Positions 7,247-16,500 of a DNA stretch of 36,163 nucleotides are shown one piece after another. The DNA is from CAZQNF01 sp964403325 (GTDB lineage: Bacteria > Patescibacteriota > Patescibacteriia > Magasanikbacterales > GWA2-37-8). The position numbers were made by a program, and so were the translations under genes. Location of the stretch: contig CAYOFO010000007.1 in NCBI GenBank assembly GCA_964403325.1, positions 1-36,163 on the forward strand, in the 5' to 3' direction. The notes beneath the pieces are model-generated. The model was not told the origin of the DNA. It worked only from the letters and a program-made list of their open reading frames with translations, and made no database searches. The stretch's first letter is position 1. Each line of letters starts with the position of its first letter.

Positions 7247-8002
7247 TTATGATTTTCCGCGAATGCTTCTCTTGGTAATAAAGTGCATGGCAACAAAGAG
7301 TAATAAACTCAGGCCCACAATTACCGCGAGTGAAATCCAAGGATTGCCGTCGCTATAGCCCATGAGCGCATAGCGGAAGAGGTTGACGTTGTGGTGAAGT
7401 GGGTTAAACGCGCTTACGATTGACCATGGGTAAGGAAGAGTTGAAACTGGATAAAATGAGCCGGCGAGGAATATCATAGGCTGCAAAATAAAAGTCGTGG
7501 CAATCGTCAGAGCTTCAAAATTTTTGGCGTACATGCCGAACACGACGCCCAGCATTCCAAATTCTACTCCAGTAAGCAGGATACTTAAAAGTAAGAGCGC
7601 CAAGTTGTGAATGCTCGAAATCGGGATAAACCAAATGGTTAAAACCACGGCTAAAACAAGTGTTAATACAGCTCTGGTTAACGCTGCCAGCGCATAGCTT
7701 AAGCCAATTTTCCAGGCCTTAATAGGTGCCAGTTGCAGGTCGATAAAACTGCCAAGATTTTTAGAGATAATAATAGCAAAACTTGGGTTTGAAAAACTGC
7801 TGTTTACCATAATCATGGACAGTAAACCACTGTAAATAAAAGCAAGCGAACTTTGGTCGCCAATGGTTTTGCCGCCCAGTACCACGCCAAAAACTGCCAA
7901 ATATAATACCAAAGTCACGATTGGGGTAAAAATCGTATCGAGTAGGAGTTTTTGGAAACGTTTTACTTCTCGGGCGTACAGCGCCCACATGTATTCAGGC
8001 AT
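7247..8002 (-). CDS. ABC-2 type transporter permease
   Basis: Membrane half of an ABC exporter of the ABC-2 superfamily. The 251-aa protein has about six transmembrane helices (near residues 25-42, 53-75, 101-125, 135-160, 170-188 and 225-243), and the segment FILQPMIFLAGSFYPVSTLP (about 168-190) is the characteristic ABC-2 signature before the last helices. It begins 2 bases after the stop of the ATPase gene, which shows a translationally linked pair. Relatives export drugs, lipids or polysaccharide precursors; the substrate here cannot be told. The gene ends at the shared terminator at 7206-7236. Confidence 0.92.
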   Translation of the reverse strand: MPEYMWALYAREVKRFQKLLLDTIFTPIVTLVLYLAVFGVVLGGKTIGDQSSLAFIYSGLLSMIMVNSSFSNPSFAIIISKNLGSFIDLQLAPIKAWKIGLSYALAALTRAVLTLVLAVVLTIWFIPISSIHNLALLLLSILLTGVEFGMLGVVFGMYAKNFEALTIATTFILQPMIFLAGSFYPVSTLPYPWSIVSAFNPLHHNVNLFRYALMGYSDGNPWISLAVIVGLSLLLFVAMHFITKRSIRGKS

Positions 8003-8004
8003 AT

Positions 8005-8904
8005 TTATTTGTTTGTGAGTTCAAGGAAAATCTGCTCGAGGGAAGCATGTTCGTTTTTTATGGATTTTAAATTACTGCCGTAATGATTGATCACGCTGGT
8101 CATGTCGCTCGACAGATTGGTAAAAGGAATTTGGTAGCTTGTCCCAATTTTTTTAACGTTAGGTAAATGTCCGTCATTGGGGTTAAAAAGTTCAAAATGA
8201 ATGACATTTTGGGTAAATTCTTGCTGTATATTTTTAAGATTACCTTGTTTGATAACTTGTCCGCGGTTAATGAAGGTAACAGCCTCGCAGAGTTGCTCAG
8301 CCTCTTCCAAATAATGAGTGGTAAAAATAATTGTCATACCTTCTTTGTTGATACGTCGTACCATTTGCCAGATTTTTTGCCGCAGGGTCACGTCAACGCC
8401 AGCCGTCGGCTCGTCTAGAATCAGAAGTTTTGGTTTATGCAGGATGGCTTTGGCAATCATGAGTCGGCGTTTCATACCGCCGGACAAACTGCGAGCTTTT
8501 TCGTTTTTCTTGTCGATGAGATCAAGATCGATAAGAACTTCGGTAATGCGAGCCGAGCGTTCGCTTTTGGGGAGTCCGTACATGCCGCCAAAATAGTACA
8601 ACACTTCTTCTACGGTAAAAGCCGGTTCAATGGTAATTTCTTGGGGTACTATGCCGAGAACAGCTTTGGCGTCTTCGCTATTTTTAGCCATATCAATGCC
8701 AAAAATTTTGATGCTGCCCTGGGTTGGCTCCATGGTGCCGCTAATGATATTGATAAGCGTGGATTTGCCAGCGCCGTTAGGCCCAAGCAAACCATAAATT
8801 TGGCCTTGTTCAATGGTAATATTTACTCCATTGAGGGCCATAAATATTTCGCCATTGGTTTTGGTGAATTGTTTGCTGATATTTTGGACATCGAGAGCGA
8901 GCAT
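8005..8904 (-). CDS. ABC transporter ATP-binding protein
   Basis: Cytoplasmic ATPase driving the ABC-2 permease encoded directly downstream. The 299-aa product shows Walker A GPNGAGKST (41-49), Q-loop Q88, the ABC signature LSGGMKRR (140-147), Walker B LLILDEP (160-166), the D-loop after it and the H-loop histidine in TTHYLEEAEQL (H197). The last 80 residues form the C-terminal extension common to DrrA/NodI-like ATPases. All catalytic residues are present. The start ATG is 7 bases from the edge of repeat copy 3, so the promoter must lie within or beyond the repeat. Confidence 0.95.
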   Translation of the reverse strand: MLALDVQNISKQFTKTNGEIFMALNGVNITIEQGQIYGLLGPNGAGKSTLINIISGTMEPTQGSIKIFGIDMAKNSEDAKAVLGIVPQEITIEPAFTVEEVLYYFGGMYGLPKSERSARITEVLIDLDLIDKKNEKARSLSGGMKRRLMIAKAILHKPKLLILDEPTAGVDVTLRQKIWQMVRRINKEGMTIIFTTHYLEEAEQLCEAVTFINRGQVIKQGNLKNIQQEFTQNVIHFELFNPNDGHLPNVKKIGTSYQIPFTNLSSDMTSVINHYGSNLKSIKNEHASLEQIFLELTNK

Positions 8905-8910
8905 AAGGTG

Positions 8911-9086
8911 TGGATTATGAATAACGAATTAAGTATTGAGGTTTCAGGTGTCAGTTTTTAGGTTTTAGGGATGAGTTGTGAACTTTTAACTTTGAGGTTT
9001 CCGTATTTAGTATTTGGCATTAAGGGTAAACGGAAAATTGTTCTCATGTTTTTTTATGGAGTTGTATTTTTCTACGTGTATTTTGT
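8911..9086 (-). repeat. Dispersed intergenic repeat, copy 3 (partial, diverged)
   Basis: Between the Sua5 stop and the ABC ATPase start. It shares the block GGATTATGAATAACGAATTA (8912-8931), AGTATTGAGG and AGGTGTCAGTTTTTAGG-type units with the other copies, lacks the GGAACGAAGTG core, and ends in a 24-base block (9063-9086) that matches 5582-5605 with one mismatch. That final block lies inside the last codons of the Sua5 gene. Confidence 0.65.
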
Positions 9087-10114
9087 AGCTTTCCATTTAC
9101 TGGGTCTAAGAGTACTTTATTGAGACGATTTTGTATAGCTTGGGCGAGACTGCTGTTGCCCCAATCTGTTTTTAGGAAGTAGGCTTTTTTGACTTTAAGC
9201 CTGTCGAGTTCGTAAAAATTTCGATAGAGATTTTGGGCAATGCCGGCCAGGTCTTTTTCGGAGCCGAGGCAAATATAGTACATGCCTCTTTTTTTAAAAA
9301 TTGGTTCAGTACTGTGAATTTTGAATTCGTTTTGTTTTTCCTGAGTAATGAGAAGGGCGATGGTGTCCTGGGTGGTAATTTCAGCGATCTTTTTGATGAG
9401 AAAAATGGGAGTAACGGGGGAGTAATGTTGATACTTGGTGCCGGGAGTTGTTTCAGTTGCAGCACTGTTTTTTACAGTTACTTTTTTTTCGATCAATTTT
9501 TTTTCACAACAATCATCAAGAAAGGATTGTAATTCTGTAACGCCGATAGCGCCTGGTCGCAAAACAGTAATTTCGTTTTCTTGCCGAGCATCAATAATTG
9601 TGGATTCTAAACCAATAGTCGCGCTGCCGCCGTCAATTATCCCGTCAATTTTAGAACCTAAATCTTTTTCTACCATCTCAGCAGTGGTGCCACTCATTTT
9701 TCCGGAGGTGTTGGCCGATGGAGCGGCGATGGGGATGCCCACCTGATACAGAAGTTCAAGGGCCAGAGGATGGCTGGGAATGCGACAAATAACCGAATTA
9801 CGTCCTCCGGTAGCCGGGAGCAGGGGTGAGTTGTCTCGCAGATTAAATAAAAAACTGATTGGGCCGGGAGTAAAATAGTTTAAAAGAAGTTCTGCGGTTT
9901 TAGAAATAGGAGAAACATATTCCTTAATCTGTGACGGGCAATAAAAATGACAGATGAGTGGATTGTCGTTGGGGCGGTTTTTGGCTTGATAGACTTTTTG
10001 GACAGCGTTGGCGTTCGTTGCCACGGCACCGAGCCCGTACACAGTCTCGGTCGGAAAAGCCACAATTCCACCACCAAGGAGAATTTTTTTGGCTTCGTTG
10101 ATAGAAATAAGCAT
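9044..10114 (-). CDS. sua5: Threonylcarbamoyl-AMP synthase (Sua5-type)
   Basis: Makes threonylcarbamoyl-AMP from threonine, bicarbonate and ATP, the first step of the t6A37 modification of ANN-decoding tRNAs. The 356-aa protein has the YrdC domain (about 1-200) with PTETVYGLG (21-29), AKNRP (44-48), SANTSG (133-138), STIID (171-175) and RPGAI (186-190). It continues through the linker TPGTKYQHYSP (223-233), which lies over the active site in Sua5, into the Sua5 C-terminal domain. It is therefore the long Sua5 form, not the short TsaC. The normal domain end is near the QNRLNK motif; about 20 further basic residues follow, encoded by sequence shared with the intergenic repeat. The stop codon is TGA. 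Confidence 0.95.
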   Translation of the reverse strand: MLISINEAKKILLGGGIVAFPTETVYGLGAVATNANAVQKVYQAKNRPNDNPLICHFYCPSQIKEYVSPISKTAELLLNYFTPGPISFLFNLRDNSPLLPATGGRNSVICRIPSHPLALELLYQVGIPIAAPSANTSGKMSGTTAEMVEKDLGSKIDGIIDGGSATIGLESTIIDARQENEITVLRPGAIGVTELQSFLDDCCEKKLIEKKVTVKNSAATETTPGTKYQHYSPVTPIFLIKKIAEITTQDTIALLITQEKQNEFKIHSTEPIFKKRGMYYICLGSEKDLAGIAQNLYRNFYELDRLKVKKAYFLKTDWGNSSLAQAIQNRLNKVLLDPVNGKLQNTRRKIQLHKKT

Positions 10115-10211
10115 ATATTTTAGCGGTATTAAACACTACTTTGACTTTTTGGTCTAGCTGATCGCACGGTACTTCAATTTATGAAGCAATGAATTATGTT
10201 GCGTTTCGAAT

Positions 10212-11243
10212 TTATGTTTTTTCGGTGAGGTCGTTGCCTTTTTTGAGGGAATAAGTGTCTAAATCAATGGCCTGTTGGAAAGGTTTGAGCAGGTTTTGTA
10301 TAGCGTCTTTTTTAAAGACAGGAAAAGTTGGGTTGCCAAGGACAATTTGGGCGTTGGTAATAAAAGTGGGCACAGTGTCAATAAAAATTTTTTTGTAAGG
10401 CGGACGCACAGCGAGTTCCAAGTTAAAATGTTTTTTAAAGTAAGCTTTTATGCTAGCACGAGTATTGTGGGGACAGGGTAAAAAGAAGGGTTGAAAATGA
10501 TCGGTTGCTGAGGAGAAATAGGTTTGATGGTCCTGGTGCAAAAATAAAAGAGTCTGGGCTTTTTTGGCAGGGAAAGAGTTTTTGTGGACAATAACGCTTG
10601 TTTCGGTTTGGCCATTATTTTGTGCGTAAACACAGTTTTTTTGGAGTGGGCAAGTGGCGCAGCTTGGTTTTTTGGTACAAACCAGGCTGGCAAAATCCAT
10701 TATGGCTGCATTGAGTATTTTTTTGTTGGCGCTCAAGCATTCGTTCCAGTTTACGTTTTTGCTAACAGCATTTTTATGGCCGAAAAAAAATCTGCCTAAT
10801 ACCCGGGCCGCATTTGTGTCGTAGGCGAACTCGTTTTGGTTATAGGCAAAGCTCAGCACAGCGCTCGCGGTATACTCTCCAATACCGGGCAAACTCAGCA
10901 GCAGTTTTTTGTCGCTCGGAAATTCACCGTTATATTTTTCTACAATCATTTGTGCGGTAAGGAGCATGTTTTTTCCCCGGCGGTAATAGCCAAGCCCAGC
11001 ATAATAGGGATAAAATTCTTGCCAGGTAGCTTGAGCCAGGCTAAAAATAGTAGGAAATTTTTGTAGAAAACGAATATAGTAAGGAATAACTCGATTGACT
11101 TGGGTTTGCTGGAGCATGATCTCGCTGACCCACACTGTATATGCGGTAGCATTGGCATCGCGCCAAGGGAGAGTGTGTCGACCGTGGCGCTCACTCCATT
11201 TGAGCAGGGTGTTTTCGAAAAAAAAGTAAATATTTTGCTCCAT
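10212..11243 (-). CDS. mutY: A/G-specific adenine DNA glycosylase MutY
   Basis: Removes adenine mispaired with 8-oxoguanine in base-excision repair. The 343-aa product has LPWRD near the N-terminus, catalytic E41 in WVSEIMLQQTQV, the helix-hairpin-helix LPGIGEYTASA (118-128) and catalytic D142 in YDTNAARVLGR. An iron-sulfur cluster site follows with cysteines at 189, 195, 198 and 204. The spacing is C-x5-C-x2-C-x5-C, one residue shorter in the first interval than the usual C-x6-C-x2-C-x5-C. The remaining 130 residues occupy the place of the Nudix-like 8-oxoG recognition domain but are strongly diverged. It sits 97 bases upstream of sua5 on the same strand and diverges from the next gene. Confidence 0.93.
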   Translation of the reverse strand: MEQNIYFFFENTLLKWSERHGRHTLPWRDANATAYTVWVSEIMLQQTQVNRVIPYYIRFLQKFPTIFSLAQATWQEFYPYYAGLGYYRRGKNMLLTAQMIVEKYNGEFPSDKKLLLSLPGIGEYTASAVLSFAYNQNEFAYDTNAARVLGRFFFGHKNAVSKNVNWNECLSANKKILNAAIMDFASLVCTKKPSCATCPLQKNCVYAQNNGQTETSVIVHKNSFPAKKAQTLLFLHQDHQTYFSSATDHFQPFFLPCPHNTRASIKAYFKKHFNLELAVRPPYKKIFIDTVPTFITNAQIVLGNPTFPVFKKDAIQNLLKPFQQAIDLDTYSLKKGNDLTEKT

Positions 11244-11337
11244 AAAATAAATAGCGCAGCTTGTTTTTTTGCTCCAAGGAGAGTATATTTTGGCAAGTAG
11301 TAGGCCAAGGAGGTTTACTTTTTAAACACTCAAGACT

Positions 11338-11868
11338 ATGGCTTTTCCAATGAAACATGGACCAGGTTTAAGCATTGAAAACGTATCGGTGCAGATGACG
11401 AAACGTATTGGTACACCTGCGTCGGTAATTATACACAGTTTTTTATTTATTGCTATTTTTTCGTTGCATTGGTGGGGAGTTGCTTTTTCCGACATATTAT
11501 TGATTTTAACCACAGCCGTGTCGCTTGAAGCGATTTATTTGTCGATATTTATTCAAATGTCGATCAACCGGAATACAGCCAGTTTGGAAGAGGTGGAAGA
11601 AGATATTGGCGAAATCCAGAAAGATGTGGATGAAATCCAGGAGGATGTGGATGATTTGCAGGAAGATGTGGAAGGTATTGAAGTTGGGGTCGAAGACATT
11701 TCTAAAGACATTGACGTGATTCAGGAATTACCTTTGCCGCTCGTCGGCAATTTGGCGTCTGATCAGCAGACCATTCAAAAAATGGAAGCACAGCTCCAGA
11801 TTATTATTCAAGAATTGCAAGGTCTCAAAAAGAAAGAGATGAGTAAAATCGTTAAAGCTAAGGAATAG
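11338..11868 (+). CDS. Membrane protein with six-heptad coiled coil (DUF1003-like core)
   Basis: The 176-aa product has two transmembrane helices (about residues 28-48 and 52-74). The segment VSLEAIYLSIFIQMSINRN resembles the end of the DUF1003 core (as in the protein at 20603-21010, FSTQAAYSGPIIMMAQNRQ), so it may be a diverged relative. Residues 89-130 form six consecutive heptads of the type D-V/I-D/E-x-I/L-Q-E/K, an acidic coiled coil, followed by a second helical segment (142-165). The arrangement suggests a membrane-anchored oligomer with a cytoplasmic stalk. A possible promoter is TTGTTT (11261), 17 bases, TATATT (11284). An AAGGAGGT at 11307 is 23 bases from the ATG, too far for a normal ribosome-binding site. 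The function is unknown. Confidence 0.75.
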   Translation: MAFPMKHGPGLSIENVSVQMTKRIGTPASVIIHSFLFIAIFSLHWWGVAFSDILLILTTAVSLEAIYLSIFIQMSINRNTASLEEVEEDIGEIQKDVDEIQEDVDDLQEDVEGIEVGVEDISKDIDVIQELPLPLVGNLASDQQTIQKMEAQLQIIIQELQGLKKKEMSKIVKAKE

Positions 11869-11940
11869 GCAAGAGTCGTGCGGATAGATTGCATTTATTA
11901 TGAATTTTTGGATTCTCAGCAACACTCTTGTGGGTCTTTT

Positions 11941-13407
11941 TTATTTATCGCTTGGCGGTTGTTTAACAGATGCCATCATCGGTGCTATGACGAGCCAAGT
12001 TTGGTGAGCGGTATCTGGGCTCGTGTAGCTAATATGGGAATAGCCCCCACGACTGGTCATGCCGCCCGATAGGCCATAGAAATGGTTGTAAGGATCACGA
12101 TAATAACCGGCAAAGTGGAGGCTTTGGCCAGAATTCGGTTGACAATGAATACCTAATCGAGACCATTCATCGTAGTTGATAGGACGAATTTCGTAGTAAG
12201 TCGGATTTAAACCACATTGTTCAATGATGTGTCGGTGGCCTGTAGTTTTTTGGTTGCTGTGAGGTGAATATAAAGCTTGGTCGAGCATGGGGCGCGGTAT
12301 GAATGATCCGTTTCGCAACGTGCTTTCGATGCCCAATATTTTAGCAAGTTGTTTTACAAGATTTGGTTCTGGTTTACAGAGCAAGAGGGTTTGGGATGGT
12401 GCGTAATTGAGAGTGGATAAGGGGGCTGTGGTGTGTGGAAGATGGTATATTTTGTTTCGTGCTAAAGATTGTAAAAACCAAAAGTCATCTCCCGAGTAAT
12501 GGCATGGTGGTGGTAAGAGATGCACTTCTTCTTCTGCAAGTTTGGTCCAGTCATGAATAAATTTTTTTTGCCCACTGCCTGTAAAAATACTCATCGTCCC
12601 GCCATATTGGGAATGGCGGAGTGTTTTGTCGAGTAGGGGTTGAAAGGCGGGAAAACCGTTCAATGTAAGGGGGGTAAATCCGTATTGGGTGAGTGCTTCT
12701 GTTTCGTAAGGTGGTATAAAACGCGATCTCTCGCTGATGTTTTTTAAAAAATGAATAATTTTTATTAAAAATTGGGCGGCTGAGGCTGGGTCAAAGTCTA
12801 TTTCGAGATAACTGGCTTGGCTGGATTCGCTTTTTTCTTGGTTGAGAAGTCGTAGGATGTGCAAAACTTGGTCGTCTCCCGGATGTTCCAGATAATCTAG
12901 AATAGCTCCGTGGATACCTCGGTTTACCTGGATTGGCGGAATTAAGATTGTTGCTAATAAAAGTTGCCGCCATTTGTGGGGTGAAGCGTGTATGTGCTTG
13001 GCTAATTGTTTGTTCCACTCATGGAATGGTGGGGGTGGTGCCAACGGGGGGATGTTCTCACGGCCGGAATTTTGGGTAGGAGAAATATCTTGAAATATTT
13101 TGGTCTGAGCCAAATAGTGCAAAGCTGCTTTTACCAATGATAGCGCGCGTTCAAGGTGTTCGTGGATGTATTGATCCATGAATTGACGTTCTTGGGGCAA
13201 GGTGGTAGTGGCAGAACGAACAAGATCATTAAGATCAAATGTTGGTGAAGAATATTGTTCGATTGTTTGCAATAAAAAAAGAAGTTGGGTGTAATGATTT
13301 AATCCCAAGCGTGTGTCGACATTGGGTAGTTCATTTGTAAATTCGCTTAGCGCTTCAAATGGAGTGCGCCAGGAATTTTCGTAGGAGGAAAGCATAGGGT
13401 TAGACAT
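11941..13407 (-). CDS. Orphan 488-aa protein
   Basis: I do not recognise this protein. It has no signal peptide or membrane helix. The N-terminal 120 residues are helical, then comes a proline-rich linker (PPLAPPPPF, about 120-130) and a mixed region. The C-terminal 100 residues are rich in Tyr, His and Gly (for example HFAGYYRDPYNHFYGLSGG) and look like a compact beta-rich domain. An in-frame TTG at 13413 precedes the chosen ATG at 13407; another ATG at 13392 is possible. It stands alone on the minus strand, diverging from the large fibre gene. Like the orphan at 3290-4645 it is a large cytoplasmic protein with no visible homology. Confidence 0.72.
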   Translation of the reverse strand: MSNPMLSSYENSWRTPFEALSEFTNELPNVDTRLGLNHYTQLLFLLQTIEQYSSPTFDLNDLVRSATTTLPQERQFMDQYIHEHLERALSLVKAALHYLAQTKIFQDISPTQNSGRENIPPLAPPPPFHEWNKQLAKHIHASPHKWRQLLLATILIPPIQVNRGIHGAILDYLEHPGDDQVLHILRLLNQEKSESSQASYLEIDFDPASAAQFLIKIIHFLKNISERSRFIPPYETEALTQYGFTPLTLNGFPAFQPLLDKTLRHSQYGGTMSIFTGSGQKKFIHDWTKLAEEEVHLLPPPCHYSGDDFWFLQSLARNKIYHLPHTTAPLSTLNYAPSQTLLLCKPEPNLVKQLAKILGIESTLRNGSFIPRPMLDQALYSPHSNQKTTGHRHIIEQCGLNPTYYEIRPINYDEWSRLGIHCQPNSGQSLHFAGYYRDPYNHFYGLSGGMTSRGGYSHISYTSPDTAHQTWLVIAPMMASVKQPPSDK

Positions 13408-13477
13408 TAGCAAACTATCAATTTTTTACTGTTGGGTCAATTTTTACCTTGTGAATTTTGTTGGGAAAAGTTTTTGG

Positions 13478-13506
13478 TTGTTGCGATTGCTAAAATTTGT
13501 TATAAT
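13478..13506 (+). promoter_or_regulatory. Promoter of the fibre gene, nearly leaderless
   Basis: TTGTTG (13478-13483), 17-base spacer, TGT-TATAAT (extended -10 at 13501-13506). The ATG at 13517 is only 10 bases after the -10 box, so the transcript would have almost no 5' leader. Confidence 0.6.
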
Positions 13507-13516
13507 TATAGGTGAT

Positions 13517-16500
13517 ATGTTTCACCAGCGTTTTTCTTTCTTCTCTTCTGTTCGATTTTTTGGGCGAGCCATCGGTGCTTTGAGCATCATTTTATGTTTG
13601 AGTGCGGCTTTGGCTACACATGTTTTGGCGGCCGCCGCTCCGGAAGTAGTAACCTATCAGGGTCGGCTGCTATCTGCGGCGGGTTCGCCTATTTCGAGTG
13701 CGCAAAACATGGTGTTTCTTATTTACGATGCCTCAAGTAATGGTAATTTGCTCTATACGGCTGCTGGTACTACGGGTTCCCCGGGAAGTATCTCGGTAAC
13801 ACCCTCTAATGGTTTATTTACGGTAGATTTGGGTGGAGCTGGCACCAACGCGCTTGATCCTACACTGTTTCGTGATAACACCACTATGTATTTGGAAGTA
13901 CGTGTGGGTGGCGAAACTTTGACACCGCGCAAACGATTGGCAACTTCGCCTTATGCTTTTAATGCCAAGTATTTAGATGGAGTGGGGGCAAGCACCAATG
14001 CTTCCGCTACCTACATTCCTGTTTCTGATGCCAATGGTAATTTTACTTTTAACGAAGCGAGTTCTACCCAATTTCGAACGAGCGCCACCACTACGCTTGC
14101 CACAGCCACCAATGCGCCTGTCAAGATCGGTTCCCTGCCGGCTTATAACGGGACGTCTAAGTTACAAGTGTACACTCCAGATAGCGATATGGCCGCTCTC
14201 ATAAGTCTGGGAACGACTGGTGTTCTTAACTTTGTTCGTTCTAACGGTGGTGTTACTTTTTCCAGTAAAGGAAAAATCGGTTATGGGAACAGTAATTTTT
14301 TTGCCAATTCAACTGCCAATAGTTTTAATATCCAGGGTGGCTCAACTCTGGGTCCTATTTTAATTGGTGCAACCAGCAACAACGCGCCATTAGTGGTGAG
14401 TGCGGATGATCGAGTTGGTGTGGGCACGTCGAGCCCAGCCACTTTATTTGAAGTCGCCGGTACTTCCACTTTGGCCGTTGCAAATATCACCAGCTCTTCC
14501 ATTGCTACTCTCAATGTAGGGGATATAAATGTTTCGGGTAATGTGACGGGTATTTCGGCCGGTGGTGGAGATGCCTACCTTACCCACAACCAAACTTTGA
14601 GTGGACTCAATATTTTTAGCGCCACCACTACCTTTGCCACCACGACCGCCGCCAGTTCCACTATTACGAATCTTAATGTCAGTAATTTAAATATTGGTGG
14701 CACGTTAACTGGAATTACGCTTGCGGATGCGTATCTTACTCACAACCAAACATTCAGCGGACTTAATACTTTTAGTGCTGTAAGTACTACTTTTCAAAAT
14801 AACGCATTTTTGGCTTTAGAAAGGAATACTAAGGTTCAGATAGGTACTTCTACTTTAGCTAGTCCCGCAAAACTCGTGGTTCAAAATGATAACTCCACGG
14901 AAATTGCTCGTTTGGTAGGTGGTAGTTATGGCTTTCTTGGTTTTCAGTCTGAATTTAATCCAGGTAATTCCAGAGGAGCTATTGGTTACGATATAACCGG
15001 TGGAAATTTTTTTTCTAACTCTAGGGCTGGATCTTTTAATGTTGCGGGTGGATCGAGCAGTATTTTACACTTAGGTGGTAGTATGAGCGGGTTCGGCACG
15101 ATGACTGTTACCGATAGTCGAGTAGGTATTGCTACTACAACCCCTAACTCTACCTTAAGTATAAGTGGTACTTTTGAGGTAAATGGTGATGCTGTCTTTT
15201 CGGCCATTTCAACTTTTGCCACCACGACCGCCGCCAGTTCCACTATTACGAATCTTAATGTCAGTAATTTAAATATTGGTGGCACGTTAACTGGAATTAC
15301 GCTTGCGGATGCGTATCTTACTCACAACCAAACATTCAGCGGACTTAATACTTTTAGTGCTGTAAGTACTACTTTTCAAAATAACGCATTTTTGGCTTTA
15401 GGGGATACTGCTCAGGTGCAGATAGGTACTTCCACTCTAACAAACTCGGCTAAGTTGTCGTTGCAGGCTACAGCCAGTGATGAAATCGCTCGTCTGATAG
15501 GGCGAACCGCAGGTGGATTTTTGGATTTTCAGTCATCTGCCTCCCCGAATATTACAAGAGGTGCAATGGGTTATGATTTGACTGGTGGAAGCTTTTTTAC
15601 CAACTCTTTGGCAGGATCTTTTGCGCTGGGAGCGAATGGTATTTTGCAGTTAGGTGCGAGTTACGGTGGAGTTGCTGCGTTCACGATGACCGGTGATCGC
15701 ATAGGTATTGGTACCACAGCTCCTAACTCTAACTTAAGTATAAATGGTACTTTTGATGTAAATGGTGCCGCTGCCTTTTCGGCCACTTCAACTTTTGCCA
15801 CCACGACCGCCGCCAGTTCCACTATTACGAATCTTAATGTCAGTAATTTAAATATTGGTGGCACGTTAACCGGAGTTTCGGTTGGTGACGCTTATTTAAC
15901 TCATGATCAAGCTTTTAGCGGCCTCAATACTTTTAGCGCCACCACAACTTTTGCAACAACTACTGTAGCCAGTACTTCTGTTCAAACGGCAAATATATCA
16001 AATTTGAACGTTGGTCTAGGATTAGATGTAAGTGGTTCCACTACTTTACATAACCCTTTGTTTATTAGTGGTACGAATGGAAGCAATTTTGACATGGGTT
16101 CAGCTGGAACATATTTTCAGTGGATTCCGTTTAAAGGAGCTTTGCGAGCGGGAGTTACGGAAGTGGATCAGTTTTCAACATCCAACATTGGTTCATATTC
16201 AGCAGCTTTTGGAAAAAACAATATTGTAAGTTCGGTAGGTTCTTTTGCAGCCGGAACAGGAAATGCTATTTCCGGAAATGGGAGTGATGGGTTTGCCGCC
16301 GGAACAGGGAATGAAATTTCTGGAGCTTTTGGTACTTTGGGGGCTGCTTTTGGATCAGGTAATCGGATTACTTACCCTACCGGCTTCGCAGCGGGAACTA
16401 ATAATCATGTTGATGGAACGGGCACTGCTTTTGGTAATGGAAATAATATTGATGCAGGTGTTATAGACGGTTTTGCGTTAGGTCGAGGAAGCAAGGTTCA

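Noticed and set aside
8437..8961. 174-aa plus-strand frame
   Set aside because: Antisense to the ABC ATPase, whose motifs are complete; the frame is a mirror of its codon bias.
11307..11314. AAGGAGGT as ribosome-binding site of the 11338 gene
   Set aside because: It is 23 bases before the ATG, beyond the usual distance, and no alternative start lies closer.
14986..15864. Two similar minus-strand frames (14986-15285, 15661-15864) looking like a gene family
   Set aside because: They are antisense shadows of the duplicated fibre module and share its DNA identity.
14633..15870. CRISPR array
   Set aside because: Only three long unequal repeats at about 580-base spacing within one coding frame.
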